Below, one piece after another: positions 24,301-39,300 of a stretch of 64,000 nucleotides of DNA (positions within the stretch are counted from its first letter, which is position 1; the number at the start of each line of letters is the position of its first letter). The stretch comes from Macquaria australasica (taxonomy: Eukaryota > Chordata > Actinopteri > Centrarchiformes > Percichthyidae): contig SEMN01000875.1 of assembly GCA_005408345.1 (NCBI GenBank), positions 96,001 to 160,000 on the forward strand. The letters run 5' to 3'. A program made the translations under genes and the position numbers. Under the pieces are notes generated by a model. That model had not been told where the DNA came from. It ran no database searches and worked only from the letters and a program-made list of their open reading frames with translations.

Positions 24301-27300
24301 AAGCATCAAAGTTCATTCTTGACCGTGGAATGACTAGTTTGACAATATACTCCTAACTCAAGGTCCACTTACTACAGGGTTCGTACAGCTTTTTAAGAGT
24401 AAAATTCAAGGACTTTTCAAGCACTTTCAAGGTACCTAAACAAAAAAATATCCAGACTCTCGAGGCCTTTATCATCACATCTAAATTGTTACTATAAATT
24501 CCAGGACACAACAAACACATATGACGACAGGATCGTTTCATTTGAAATATTAAAAGATTTTTGGTTTACATGAGTGATTGTGTCGATGATGAAACACCAG
24601 ATTATGTTGAAAATCAAGCATTCTTCAAGGAGTATATATTCAAAGTCAAGCATATTCCTATCCTTGAAAACATAACGGTTTAAAAAAAAAAGCATTTTTC
24701 TAAACTTACAAGACTTTGTACGAACCCTGTTACTAGCTTTTCTGGAGCTTTTCACACGGCCTTCCTCAACGGATGGAGTCTGCTCAGTTGTTCAGGAGGT
24801 GGATCTGTTGACATGCCAGCTCAGTAGCTGGTATAATTTCATCCTTAGCACTTTTTGACTCATCGAGCATGTTGGTTTCAAAATGAAAACTATCCACTGA
24901 TGAAGACCATGTGATGCAGTTGAAAGTAGGGCTGCAACCAACGATCAGTGTCATCATCAATTAATCTGCCAATTGTATTCATGATTAATCGTTTGGTCTA
25001 AAAATGTCTGAAAATAGTGAAAAATCACATTTTTCCAGAGCAGGAGTTAAAATGTCTTGTTTTATTTGATTGACACTCAACCCAAAGATATTCAGTTTAC
25101 TATCACAGATGACTGAGGAAACCAGAAAATATTCACATCTGAGACGCTACCGAGCTCACTTGTGAACAGATCCATCTCCATGACAACTGAGCAAACTGCA
25201 TAAAAGTTCCGGAAAAAGATGGTAAATTGACCTAGAGAGGATTGCTTTGCCAAAATAAAAGTGTTTTAATATCATCCTAAAAACAATCTCATGGAATTTT
25301 CCGTCAATTTGAGCGCATTTGGAAAATTAAGTGCAAAAACTGCACTGTAAATAACATGTGTCCTTCACTAATATATCTGTGACATGCTTATTTTTAACAA
25401 AATGATTCTTATGCAATGTCATAAAAACATAATGGAAGAGCCAAACCAAAAAAAGAAATAGAGAAGTTGAAGGCCAAAATAAAACAAGCAATTCTTTCCA
25501 CGATGTATCAATTAAAACACAACATACAATATATTTTAGTCTAAAACAGTAACTACTGTAGGTCCATACAGTTTAATGCATAATAAATGGCTGTGCATTT
25601 TATTGTCCTTGGTTTCTAAAATAAATTGACTTGAATGCATTATTTTTTTTACAGTGTACATTAACATGCTTTAGGTGAAGATTTTAGCCCTACTTGACCT
25701 TCCGTACTTTGATGGTACTTTGGATCGTCCATGCATATGCCTGTGTCTGCGGCAGGCTTCGAGTCTCACCTGCTGAATGACATCAGGGTAGAGCATGGGC
25801 AGCCTCTCTGCGATGAGGGCGAGGCCCCCCATGCCTGCAAAGACCTGCAGCGGAGACTGAATGGGGTTGGTCTCCAGCAGGGACTCATCAGTGGCAGCGT
25901 CCAGGCATTCTTCACTGGCCGTCATTGGTTCGTCCTCCGGACAGCTGTTCAACAAGTCGCAGTGGTCCACTGCAAGGAGAGCAAAGAGAGGACCTGTTGT
26001 GTGTTCATGTACTGTCTGGTATCTGGGACACTTGTTAGAACTGCATTTGTTTGTAACCTGAAGTCTACTGTGAGGAGAATCCCAACACTGAAATGAGAAT
26101 CCTGCATTCTTCTGTCACTGTTTGGTTTAATGTAGAACTTAGTCTGTCATACATGCAATATACTGTTCAGTATCTTGGGATATGGAACAGATGAAACAAG
26201 AGAAAAGGTGCTGCCAATTTTTTTCAGAATAAAGGCTAAGGATAATTTGAAAAATGATATAATCACAGAAAGTATCTACACACAGGAGCCTTAAACAGGC
26301 TTAAAAGTACGACTCTAAAGCTCCGACTCTTTCAGGTACTTCCATATACACTTCAGTGTTCTGCTATGAGGCTTAGCACTTGAGCTATCAGTCTATTTCT
26401 CTTCCATTTCTCAAACAACCAAACACAGAGCAGGAGGAGGAGACAAGAAGAACCCAACAACAGCTTCCAATCACCACAGACCATCTCCATCACTGGCTCA
26501 ACAGGCCTTAATGTTTGCAGAGGAGGGTGTCCTTGGATGTGCTTTGTGCTGATCACAAAGGAGAAAATGAAACACTGTCCCCTTGTTTACACTTACAACA
26601 TTGAAGACACTGAAGACAAAGTCAGACGGTCAAAATGAAACAAAGGGTGAAAGGCAAAACACACACCCCACGTCCACCAGTGTTAACCCACCACCATTTT
26701 ATTGTGATGGCACGGCCTCACAGTTTTATGATTATATAAAGCTCTGGTCGATTGATAGGTCATCTTCCAAAAAACCACTCATCATCTCTTACAGAGGAGA
26801 AAATCAGGCGGATGATTCATTGCTCTCCGCAGGGGAATTTTTTTCCTACCCCACACATTCTCTTGGTGATGAATTAAAGAGTCACTGGGATTGTGAATAA
26901 AAGGGGTTCTAACAGAGATTAACGTGCCTGAACTTCCAAAACAGGATAAGAGAATGCTCATGTTTTCAGGCGGGCGAGGACGAGTCATTTGGCAGCTTGC
27001 CTGAGGAATAATTTAACAGTACTTCTAACATATGATTTTGCTCTTTGAAAAGTAAGCAAAACCATAGAGGCAAATGACTAAAAGGTTAAGCTCTCAGATA
27101 CCGCCTGTTTGCAGGAAAGAAAGAAGAAGACTTCCCTCTAAAGCCCTCAGAAAGAGTACTCCACCAATTTAGCATTGCACTGCTATAACTTTGTCGGACT
27201 CACAATTGACAGTTTAGTTATATTATATATAGTTCAAACCTAGCACATTTCCCATAATGCTACTCAACTGTCGACAGTTTTGATCCGAGATTCGCGCGTT

Positions 27301-30300
27301 ATGCTAGTAGCAGCTAATGTAGCCTTGAGTTGCTAGCCTCAAGCAGAGATGAGGAGTGGGCTACAGAGGTCTGGTAAGCTCACTTCTTTCCAACTCCACA
27401 CCCAGATTTCTTTTTTATTTTCAAACTTGTAGGTCAGCCCCAACCATAAAGTGACATCACTTGAGGCAATTTATATATAATACAACTTTTTCACATATGC
27501 AGTCAGACAAATGGAAACACACTTTGATGTGTAAAATTGGTGGAGTTCCCCTTTAAGGGCTCAGTATGCTTCAAACAAACTAGTTCCAACAAAACCAGTG
27601 TTTGTACCTGTTCGGCCATACAAACAGAGCTTCAGAGAGAATTTCAAAACCTGCTTACTTTCACACCTGCACACACCTGGACAATCTCTGCATTAGGTGG
27701 GCATGCTTGATGGATTTCTTTGATTCAAATTTTTTTTTTTTTTTTTTTTAAATTGCCGGATGCAGCCCCTCCTCCCCCAATTCCTAACTCAGACAGGTGT
27801 GGGGGAATGGCATTTCAGGCGCTAAATGGAGTAAATGAGTCTTCAGTTCTACCTGCTGAAAGCCTCAGCAGTGAATTGAAAGGAAATGTCTCACTGTGTT
27901 TATCAGGGGTCACTGCCATTTCCCTTCCCATTTATCTGCTGTAAAAAGGTTTTCATGGAAGGAGAGATGGATCTCAAAGGTTTTTGGGACCATTTCTCAG
28001 GGAATGGTAGTGTAGTTAAATGTAGCGTATGCCAGACATGATGTGAGTGCGTTTAGGCAGACAGCAGTCATGGTCATTTCTTCTACAAAACATTTCAGCC
28101 CACAGTGAATTCCCTTCTACAATCTCTGATGCAATGTCTGGATCAGGGAGACTCCACTGGGCCACTAATCCCTGTTATTTGTTAGTCTTTCTGTGCTGCT
28201 GTGTCTAATCTCTACAGCTCATGTAATGAGGCTATCTGAATTCAGCAGCCACAGAGAGGAAGGACATATTGTTTAAATAAAGAGAATGACTGACCTCATC
28301 AAGTGGTTAGTGTCTGCGCACAGGGCACATTTAAGAATGGGGGAGTTTATTCGAGTTCATTGAAAGGCAAGTGGCAAATCAGTACCTGCTCATTTTGGGA
28401 ATGTCAAGGTTGAAGAACAGAGCTGCTGGTTGCTTCTTGCAGCCTTTAAAAAGGGAAGCTATATAAACATCATCTTCTTTATGGAGGGCTGTAAGCACTG
28501 TGGGTGAAGTGAACAAGTGTCTACATCCTCTGCACCCACAAGTAATCAAGCTTAACTCCTCTGTGCTTTGACCAGATTTTTATCTTATTGCCCAGAAGAG
28601 AAAGGTAACTTTTGGTGTTGGTTAGCTTCATTCACCTACCAGAGCACATAAAAAAAAAAAACTTAAAAAAAACTTACTTAGTTGATCCCGCTATAGCCTT
28701 TTTATTGACATATATCTGAAGTGTCCTACTGTGTAAAATACAGTGGAAATGCATGGAAGACCCTCGTACCAAAGCCTTACAAGGCTCATAAAAGTTCAGG
28801 TTATGGGACACCACAGGTTACCAGCTTAATGTAAATTGCATTCTGTTGAACTCAGAGAGCACTATGAACAAGTGCAAGGCAAACAGAACTTTAGAGCTTG
28901 AATACTATCAAGACTCACTTTGCATGGAGTTGCTATTCCACTGTTGTTGATATCCGTGCTGCTTCACTTGGTAAACACTAACTGGCAGCGTGGGTGTCAC
29001 TTTAAAGGAGTACTCCACCGATTTAACATTGAACTTTTATAACACTGTTGCACTCATGATGGATAGCTAAAAAAAGGTTCCAAATCGAAGAAGCAGAACC
29101 AGATTATTCCAGACATTCTTCTTCCTTGTCAAAACCTGGCACCTACACTACCCACAATTCAACGCAACCACTGACATCACTTAAGGAAATGTTGAGACTT
29201 CACATAGCTCCCCGCTGGAGCCGCAAAAGACTTTATACTACTTTTTTCACATATGTAGTAGTACTCCCCAAAGACCTGTAAACACACTTTGATATATAAA
29301 ATTGTTGGGAGTTCCCCTTTAAAGTGTCCTAGCAACAGTAGAGGTATATATTATATAAAATGTCCAATGGTTGAATATTCAGACGATACACACTGTTAAC
29401 TTGTATATTACTGTTAGGCTGGTCCAGTCACAGAGAAGTTCAGGCCCATATCTTTAAAATAAGTCTTGGATACTCGTGATGATGTGATCAGAATGAAGGG
29501 GGAAAAAAACAGAAATGGAAATGCAAGGGGTTCTCTTGGTTGCTGACTCACTGTTATGGCTTACTGGGACACTAAAATGAAGTACAGAAAAGCCATCATT
29601 AATGTTATTACTTCCACCTGTGCATTTCCTGTTATTACAAGTCAAAATGTGTTCTATGTAAAAGGTCTATTGATAAACTTCAAAAAGGGAAAAAAAAAAA
29701 ACACGCTGACGATATATTTTGTACTTAAAAATACAACGTCTATGTTACTGAATTACCCCACCGTCCATCATAAAAGTCACCCAAACAAATGAGACTATAA
29801 TTTTAAAATGAAACTACAGATCGTGGACATGACCAATGGACAAAAGGTATCTGAGCAGTTCCGCAAATTCACCAGTGCTGAGATCAGCAAAACAAGACAT
29901 TGATGTTAAAAATGAATCTGACCTAGTGCTGACCCTCGAGCCTGCAGAATCAGATAGCTAAATATAACCAGTCCTAGAGTCACCACCTCTATGGACCAGA
30001 AGTGTTGACGTCTGGCTAAAGGAGGGTCAGCAGTTTGATCCCAGCAACAACCTGTCCTGACTATGTCCTACATCCACCATGTTTTTCATTTTATTATCTG
30101 GATCTCTGGATAAGACAGTCAGAGTAAATGGCATCAAATGACACTATAAACATACTTCCTTGAGCCAAAATATTCAGCACAGCTTGCCTGGTATAACACA
30201 ATCATTCTACATGCCATTGTACATACATGAATGCTATATACCGTCTAAAAATCCCATGAATATTGTACGAAAGCAACATCTAAGCATCAAAAGGCTTTAA

Positions 30301-33300
30301 TTCCCTGAGGGCTAAAGGTAAGTAGAAGAGTGACTGTAATTGAACAGTATGTGCTCAAAACACTCCACGAGCTTTCAGACTTCAAAGCTTTTCTTTCAAA
30401 AGCAGCCCAAGAAATAGCCCAGGTGATGTGAGCTGAGCCCTGACCAAAGTACAAATCCATTAAGTCTTGATAGCCACTGGACTAGATTTTTACTGCCGTA
30501 CAACCCATTTAGAATGCATTTTAATTCCTAACCCCCTTTCGATTCACATGATTTTTAGTTACAAAATGGTCTAAAAATCACCACAATCCCTTCATTTCCT
30601 TCTCTTCCATTCAGATGGATTTACATTGGACTAAGGGCCCGTGGATGCCCAATCAATGGACCTTAACAGGGCCAGCTGTTGATGGATTAGTGAATGGTGG
30701 CAAAATTCCACCCAGTTGCAAAAAATTAGCTGGTGGTCCAAGAATGGGAGCACTACTCGTGGCAGATTAAGAACCCAACAGCCAGAAAATTGATTACAAT
30801 TGTGGCAACCATTTTCAGACAGTGGAGTATCATAGGTCACTTTCACACCAAACCTGTTTGCGGAAAGGCTCAAACAAACCCTAATGCATATGGCTGATTG
30901 GTTTGTAAGCCCAATATTCACTCTCCTTCTCCACTCTTTGTTTTTGGTCTCAACCAACTTCTGACAGTCTTGATAAATAATGTTCATAACCATCTATTTC
31001 TTCATGAGCTCTTTGTGACACTAGAGAGGACAAGCCAAGTGTAGCATGACTTAATGTCAGTTACTGGAATACAGTAGCACTGATGATGCAGGATAACAGT
31101 CACCAAAAGTGTCCAATCAGTTACCCGTCAGTCCATATGACTTCATGTTGACTCCTCTTGGTTCATTTGTAATAAGTCAGTGTGAACACAAAACAAACTA
31201 GAACTAAAAAGCAACAATAACTTCTTTTTTGCAAGTGAACCGCACTGCAGGTGTGAAAGCGACATAAATCCATTTGATAACCTTTCATTAATCTCCTGGT
31301 AAATCTCAGTAGACCTTTGTTAGATGATGTCAAAGATTACAGCTGTGAATGTTGAGTAAGACTCCTAAAAAAAAAAGTCATAGTTAGACTACTGTTCAAA
31401 AGTACTACAATTAAAGAACATAACAAAGGACATGGGAATTGTAGCTAAATAATATAAGTATGTTGAATTTAATAAGGATATCATATAGCATATTGTGAAT
31501 GCACATTTTGGAAAATTGGTAAGTCAAGGAGTCACACATCTCATACTGCATCACAAGATGGTTACAAGCTGGAAAAACAACACTTGCTCCACTGCAAAGA
31601 CTTTACAAACAGTCAAGGCACTGGACAAAAAGCCGTCAGGTTACCATCACTGTAACATCATTCAGAAGTATAATCTCCTTTTGACAGCTTTGTGTGTCTT
31701 GTTGATGCTAGTTTAGTGTACAAAGTGATCAATGATCTGGCTCCTCCACAATTAAAAGAGTTCATATCTCTGCGCTCAGATAAAGTGACCACAACTAGGA
31801 CGACCAACAGAGGCGACTGTGCGATACAGTACAGATCTAGAGTTTGGCAGATCAGCCTTCTCTGTTGCAGCAACAACCTTTTGGAGCTCAGCACAAAGTT
31901 ATATAAGAGAGTGCTGCAGCTTTACTGATTTTAAATTCAAGATGAAATCATGGCTAAAATGAACCCAATCATGTACTCATTACCAATAAACACAAACACT
32001 TGATGTGTCTTCATGTTGTGAAATCTGTTGTTGTTGCTGATGTTTTATAGTGAATATGTATTGTCTTGTAATCATGTTTTCATACTAGTGTTAATTTTCT
32101 TAAGAGAAGTTATTCTCCGTTTCCTGCCCAGGCACTGTGAACTGTCCCTGTCAAATAACAAAAAAAAAAAAAAAAAAAAGAATAATAAAATTTTTGCTGA
32201 CTGGTATATTATTAAGACATAAGAGAATTCCTCCTCAAGCACTGCCGAGCTGCATGTTTTTGGTACCTTTCTCGGTGCGTAGCCTCTTGAAGGAGTCCGT
32301 CTTGGAAAGGCCGGGGTCAGAGATGACCTTGGAGCCCAGTTTGACTGTCAGGTTGATGGACTGGTAGCCCTGTGGCAGCTTGCGGTCATACAGGAGTGTC
32401 AGTAGCTGGGCTAGGGTCATCTCAGGTGGGAGGGGCTGACCTGGAGGGGAGGACAGGACAAAAAAATCACTTCTTTTATACATTAAGTTTGGCTGCTTAA
32501 TGTGAGTGTTTGACTCAAACACCTCGATGTCTTGCTGCCAGATGTGAGATGGCGTGTTAAGCTTGCGCTAGTATATGTGGTACCTGGAAGCAGCTTGTGG
32601 TAGAGGTGAAAGACAGGAACACTGATGGTTTTGGCTGAAGGGTCCACACCAGATGAAGCAGTCAGCTTGTCGCTCATCACGCGACCCCTCCTCGATGGAG
32701 GTCGGGGAGGGGTTGAAAGAGCTCTCTTGGACTGGGACTTCAAGCCTGATGGCAGAGATGGACAACATGGAAACATCACAGGCCTGTTAGTCATGTTCTC
32801 ATCGACAGAATGACAGGTTAATATTTGTTTTGATCAAAACACAGACTTTTATAATGAAAGCTTATATATTGTGGCAGTATTACACATCTATAAACCTACA
32901 GAAGCCCTGAGAGGCAAGTGAAAAAAAAAAATTTAAGTCCGAACTAAATTGTTTTCTCTCCTGTGTTTATGACTTAAGAACAGGTGAAACAAAAGGTTTT
33001 GCTAGGATAATCCTTCTAACTTCATACAAAAAAAAAAAAAAAAATAATTCCATATGGTGGGGGGAAAAAGTTTTGGCAGGTGAAAAAACATTTTTTTTCT
33101 TTTCAAGATCAAGTGTTTGTTGTTGTAATACTGATTTCGGCCACAAGTGGCTGAAGTGCACCACTACATGTTCTTAATAGGCTAGCAGAGTACAGCAAGT
33201 TATGAAATGATCCCGAAAGACACTTTTTTTTTCACCTGTTAAGTCATAAACACAGGAGAGAAAACTATTCAGATCAGATTTAGAAAATGGATCACCAGAA

Positions 33301-36300
33301 TTTTTTTTCTCACTTGCCTCTTTTCGTAATAAATCTGATCATTATAGTACCCAAACAGTGCCATGGGCTTGTCAGGTCTCAGAATCAGATCATAGGACAG
33401 ATACTCATTTAAACATATGCACTACATCTATTAATCATAAAAATAATCACAGGATTTAGTGTACAGTCCAATCACAACGTCACATGAAACTTTAATAGGA
33501 ATGTCAAAGTCACGGCTGTTATTCTCAGTAAGTCAAAGTTTTCAAGGGTGTGCTTCAGGTACACAAGGGAGACGCATGTATTAATTAATTGGAAAGCACT
33601 GTTTTTTAGCTTAAAATAAAGATCATTATTCTCACTTGTAACACTTAGTCAAACATAGTCGATTGTACAGCCTTGGTACATGTATGTCAACTTTAGACCT
33701 TGTTTTGAAATACTTATTTTTCTTTTCAAAAGCACCACTTGCACTCACTTCCTAAAAGCACTTACAGTAATTTAGTGCTTCCTATTTGTCAACAATCTAC
33801 ACACTTCCCTTTTTGATATGATTGGCATGTAGACAGAGGGACAAGATACAGTGGCCAGCAGAGACAACTGTACATGACAAGACTTTACTGAAACTTATGC
33901 TCGACAGCAACAACAACGGCAGCACCTCTATGACACTACAAATAGCACACACTTTCACACGTGTAGTGAGTAACACAACACTTAACACAGAGGTTGGCTA
34001 ATTAGCTGATGGCTGGGTTGCCACTGGACAAGGGGTGCATATGGAACAGATCCAAGTACCTGAGGCCACAACAACACTGTAGTTGTCCTGGAAGCCGCTG
34101 TCTGCTTTCATCTTCTCCTTCTCCTCGTGATTCTTCTTCTCCTTGTCCTCCTTCTGCTCGTTGATCAGCTTGGCTGTAATACTGGGTGTGTCTGGATAAA
34201 GAGAAGAGAGCACGACATCGAAGAAGTAATAAAATATATTCATTTTGTGATTTATTTATTGTAAAGTTTAGTATCGGCAAGCTTAAAACTGTAGATATTT
34301 CCAATGAAAATCTGTGCAATAAAAGTAGTACAAGCAGTAGATGATATGTCTCTCTCACACACCCAAACACAGCCCCATAACAGCAGTAGTGTATCAGGCC
34401 TTCTATCAGCAATTCAAGGTCCCAACAGCTGTGCCATTCATCATGTACTTATCCGGCTAAAAGCTAACGGGTAATACTGCAGCTCACAGCATCAGTGCTG
34501 CACTGCTGACCTTGAAGCCAAAGAACGTCAAGACAATGGAAGCACAAGGTCACATGATCGGAATTAACAGTGTGTGAGAGGGGTATGACGTGCACAAAAG
34601 GTTCTAAGTTGAATTCAACTGGGAATATTTTGGTTATATGGTATGCATTTTAACCACCTGGCCATAAGGACAACCCAATGATTATGATCTTAAGTTATAG
34701 AGAGCGTCTTTTTTCTATGATCACTAAGAGGATTTATGGATGTTTATGGGTGATGGTCAACGGCAATACTATCTCAGTCATTATAACTGGAAAGAGTAAG
34801 TGGTATTGATTCCAGCTGTATATGTCTGTGCATTTTCATTAGAGTTTTCACTGATAGGGAAGAATGCAATTTTGGACGGTAGTATTACTACTAATTAATT
34901 AACTAATTACTAATTAACTAAAAGTAGTAACTAATTTCTAAAGTCAGTAAGAATATGTTCTTAACACTATATCCTAGCACTGTTATGGTAAGTCATAGTG
35001 TTATGTGCTTCCTTGATAATAATTTACTGTGAAAACTAATGAGGTCTCACACACTTTAACTGCCTGCACAGAAGACAGACTTGATTACCTGATACAATCT
35101 GCCAATAACTTTCTGGTACACAAGTTTACTTCATCTATAAACTACATATTTTTAGATGGTGAATATTGTTTTTACAAGGCACAGCTACACGCCAGGACAG
35201 TAAAGACAGGACAGTAATATGAACTGACAAACAGAAAGACTTATGTCTGTTAATATGAATTAACTGGGGACAACCAATTAGATTTTGATAATACCAAAAG
35301 TATATGTTGGAAGGTCATCCTTATCCTGCTCACTTAATGTACCATGCAATTTTAGAATTTCTGTGCTCTTATTTTGTAATCTCTTGTGTTCAGCTACTGT
35401 AGATTTTTTTGACAGCTAGTAGAGAGAGACAGGAAACATGGGGAGAGAGAGGGGTACGACATGCAACAAACCATTCGAACCATTGACTTTGTGGTTATGT
35501 GGTATGCGCCTTAACCATTAGGCTAACAGGGCACCCCAGCTACCGTAAATAAAAGCCTGTCTTTAAATAATGGCCAAGTCTCAAATCATATTGACCAATG
35601 CAAACAAATAATGGCCAGTCGCTAATAAAGGCAGGGTAAAAAGAAAAAAAAGAGGGGGGCTAAACATATCTTACAAGGTAAATTTAGTATAAAATGGAAA
35701 AAAAAAAAAGAAATGCTGGAAGGCTTTTAATGTGAAAAATCTGTATACAGGAAGCTGTCTGTGTCACTAGCAGAATCTTCACAGCAATCAAAAAATGGGA
35801 AAGTTGAAGAGATTAAAAGTAATCAGTGAATGACAACAGTACTTCTGTAACAACAGAGAGATGAGTATGGCATGGCTCTGTTGTACATATCCACACTGGT
35901 AAGTGCACTTATCCAAACTCTTCGTCCTGTGTTTTTGTTGTGTTTGGCAGCTGGTTCTAGTGGAAAGTTCAAGTTTTCTGTATTGAAACATACCAGACAC
36001 CCGGTCCAGGACTTCAGCCAGCGTAGTGGAGATGGGCAGATGGAGGGTGCGGTACTTGTGGCCTGCTCCATACATGGGATGCTGGATCATGTGGCTGGTG
36101 GCATTGATGCGTCCTTTGTATAACTGAGAAGAGAAAGGACAAAATGGTTTTGTGTTAGCATGTTATAAAAATGTAACGATCGGCATAGCTACAGGACATT
36201 TCAGTAACAAAGTATTAAGAGTATTACGACATTAGCAATATATTTCTTTTTAAGCAGATATGGTCCAGTCAATTATTTCTGAAAGGTTTTCAGAAAGGTC

Positions 36301-39300
36301 TATGCTATTATGCTCCTGTCCTCCTCTTCCCGTTCCATTTCTTTCTCCCTTTACTTCAGTTGACTATTATTCTCAGCTAACATGAATGTTAAATGTGTGC
36401 AATACTGCCAGTGAGAATGTTATGCTATCTGTAGCCTTCAGGCTGCAGGCACAGTGCTGCCAATGTTAGAGAAAGCAAAACAAATACACTGAAGATACAC
36501 TGACAACTCAAAACAACTGACATGCCAGATGACACAAGCCACCAGCAAAGACAGATGTAAACACTCTGAAGGACGTTTTACAGGCAGGTCAGACCCACAG
36601 AATTAAAGAAAGAAGGTTCTTCTAAGGACTCTGTATACTACAAACTGCTGGGATAATATCAGGGAATCCAAACTCAACCTACTTGTCCAACATGAAGCTA
36701 AGCTAACAAAATCCAACAGTGCAAGAAACACAAGCGGTCAGATGATCAGACTAGGGTTGAATACCGGGAATCCAGATCCTAGATTGCTGTAGATATGAAT
36801 ACTCTATTAATTGGGCACAACTAATTATATTTTAATTAAGTACATGTTGGAATGTCATCGTTATCCTGCCCACATTATGTACCATTCCATAATTTTTGTG
36901 CTCTTATTTTGTAAGAGAGACAGGAAACATGGGGAGAGAGATGGGTATGACATGCAACAAAAGGTCCCCTGGCTAGGATTCGAACTATTGATGTTGTGGT
37001 TAACAGCCTTAACCATTAGGCTACCAGGGCACACCAATGTGATCACACTTTGATATTTCTTGATTTCATGTGTACAAGTGAACACAGGACCTGATGCTGG
37101 AGGAAAGAGCAAGTCATCCTCTCAGCACAACATCTATATAAAATGTAATGACAATCTGGGCAGCTGTTGTCTGGACCAACCAAACGACCTTGCCAACCAC
37201 AGTCCCGTCTGCTAGCGGGCAACAAGAAAGAATAACCTGTAATACTGAGAACAATGAGACAGCTAGGATTGCTAGCTTTGGATAATTTAGGCAAAACCAA
37301 TTTTTCTATACCCTGCCCACAGACGCACACACACCCCTAAAAGAGCTTTTCTGACAACCAATCATTAAGCTGTGTAAAATATGGATCATTAAGGACACAT
37401 TGAGTCATTGAGGACACATTATGCCAGGCATGTATCAGTCTGAGGGGATCGCTGTGATAAGAGAGGAGTCTTTTGCTTCACATTGCTGCGCTGTCCCCTT
37501 GTGGTCACAGCTGAATACTACATCAATCATGTATGTATATATGTGCTGTTTTAATGACGTGGTGGGGGACTCTGTCATGTATATTATGTGCCCCAGAAAG
37601 TATGATCTGCTATGACCTAACGTCATCTGAAATGGCTTGGGTTAATGTGTTTGGGAAGGACTTTATTTCTCCTCATCTCTCCTTTATTTCCTTAGTAGAT
37701 GCAACACAAATCACATCAAACAGAAATATTCTGAGTGTGTGGGGTATCATTTTATATCCGATCTTACCAACGTATAGCATGTGAAACCCTTGCTCCACGT
37801 TATAATCTAGCAGTCTGTTGCACCAGATATGTGCAAGTTCAAACGTAGCTCAGTTTGAAGGTAGTGTGGGAGTTTAACTACAACTAATAAAAACGTGTTG
37901 TACCATACAAGTTAGTAACAACGCACAGAAGAGAAAAGAGTAAGTCCATCTCCTTAATAATTGCCGTGACGAAGCAGTTAGAAAGGTGGGAGAGACTAAT
38001 GATAGAGCAAGAGGACATTTTTCTTCTAGATCTACATTGGGAGCACATTGTTCATGACAGACAACATCCCTTTACATTTATGATGACACTGAGGCAGGAA
38101 TTATGGTTCTCTGAAGAACGTCTCTGCATAGAACCTGCGTAACAACACATGGTGTTAATCTGAGCATCAAGCAAACTGATTGGTTGATGCAACTCCTGTA
38201 AGGAAATGGGTTTGTAATGGAAAACACAACAAGACTAAGGGGTGTTTTCACACCTAACCTGTTTGGTTCGGTTAAAATTAACCCTGGTGCGTTTGTCTGG
38301 TTAGTGCGGTTCGTTTGGACAGGTGTGAACACAGCAATCGCACTTGGGTGTGAACCAAAACAACCACACCGAGACCCTTTAGAGGAGCTGGTCTCAGTTT
38401 GGTTTGTTTGTGGTGGGAACGTGATCCAACCTCGATCCGACCCAACTACCCGGTGTACTCTGCAAGTTTGAGCTAAATGGCTCCTTGCCAGGTGTGCTTT
38501 ACATTCTGTTCAGTTGTCTGAAGGCAGCACATGTTCTTTGCAAAGTGTGAAGCAGTTTAGTATTTTCAAAACATTTCCTCAAAGTGCGTTCGACATTCTG
38601 CTGGTATAGTTTTGCCTGGTATATTGCCCAGATTATTACTACAGTTATGAGCAAATCCCAACTGTGCCGTTGCTCCATGTTAAATTGCATAATAATGTTT
38701 CTCTCACAGAAATATGCACTAGGTCAGAACACAGGACCTTCTTCCTGTATTTACTTTCTTGCTCCCGCCCCAGACACATCTGACCAATAAGCAGAGTGAA
38801 CATTCTCACATGGTTAGTGATTCATTTTGGTTTGCTTGGATTTTTCTCTCATCAGCTGATTCGGATCAGAGCAAACAAACTATAGGTGTGAAAACGCACT
38901 AAGAGTCCACAGCCACGCTAGCAGAAATGTAAGGCTCTACATAGCCAGAATTGATTTAATGGGCATTTTCCTCTCCCATTTGGAAAGGAGAGGGAGCAGA
39001 TATTCAACAACAGCGAAAGTTACCCACCGGACAGGGAGACTGTAGGAAGACTGTGACCTTCTCGTCCTCTAGCATGAGCTGCAGGAAAAGCCTTCGAATG
39101 AAGCCTGAGATGTTTCCAGAGATGGGCACGTTGCCTCGCTGGGGTGCAGACTGGAAGAGCTCACAGAGAACCTGCAGCCAGAAAATACAGACTTAAAATC
39201 AATTCAGAGACCCATGAATATATCCAAATGAAAATAGTTTGTCATTAATAACAGCAAGGCCTTAACAGGGTTCCTACTTCTTTAAGAAATGATCTTGCAC

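Larger units (their letters stand above)
25970..32266 (-). other. birc6: 6.3-kb birc6 intron between exons 37 and 38
   Basis: It contains the two TTAA-type MITEs, a MITE at 30836-31263, a LINE 3' end at 31690-32190 and a T20 run at 27730-27749. The stretches 26000-27140, 27960-28980 and 29400-30600 are unique-looking, with no supported gene. Confidence 0.8.

Noticed and set aside
26353..26556. 67-codon minus ORF with a hydrophobic segment (LLLGSSCLLLLLCVWLF)
   Set aside because: No splice or family evidence, intron context, and composition explainable by chance; not comparable with the tunar match.
31692..31928. 78-codon plus ORF as a host gene
   Set aside because: It is the C-terminus of a LINE reverse-transcriptase protein followed by a poly(A) tract.
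36905..37036. tRNA gene on the minus strand
   Set aside because: A- and B-box words exist but cloverleaf stems do not form and the sequence continues into a repeated SINE body.
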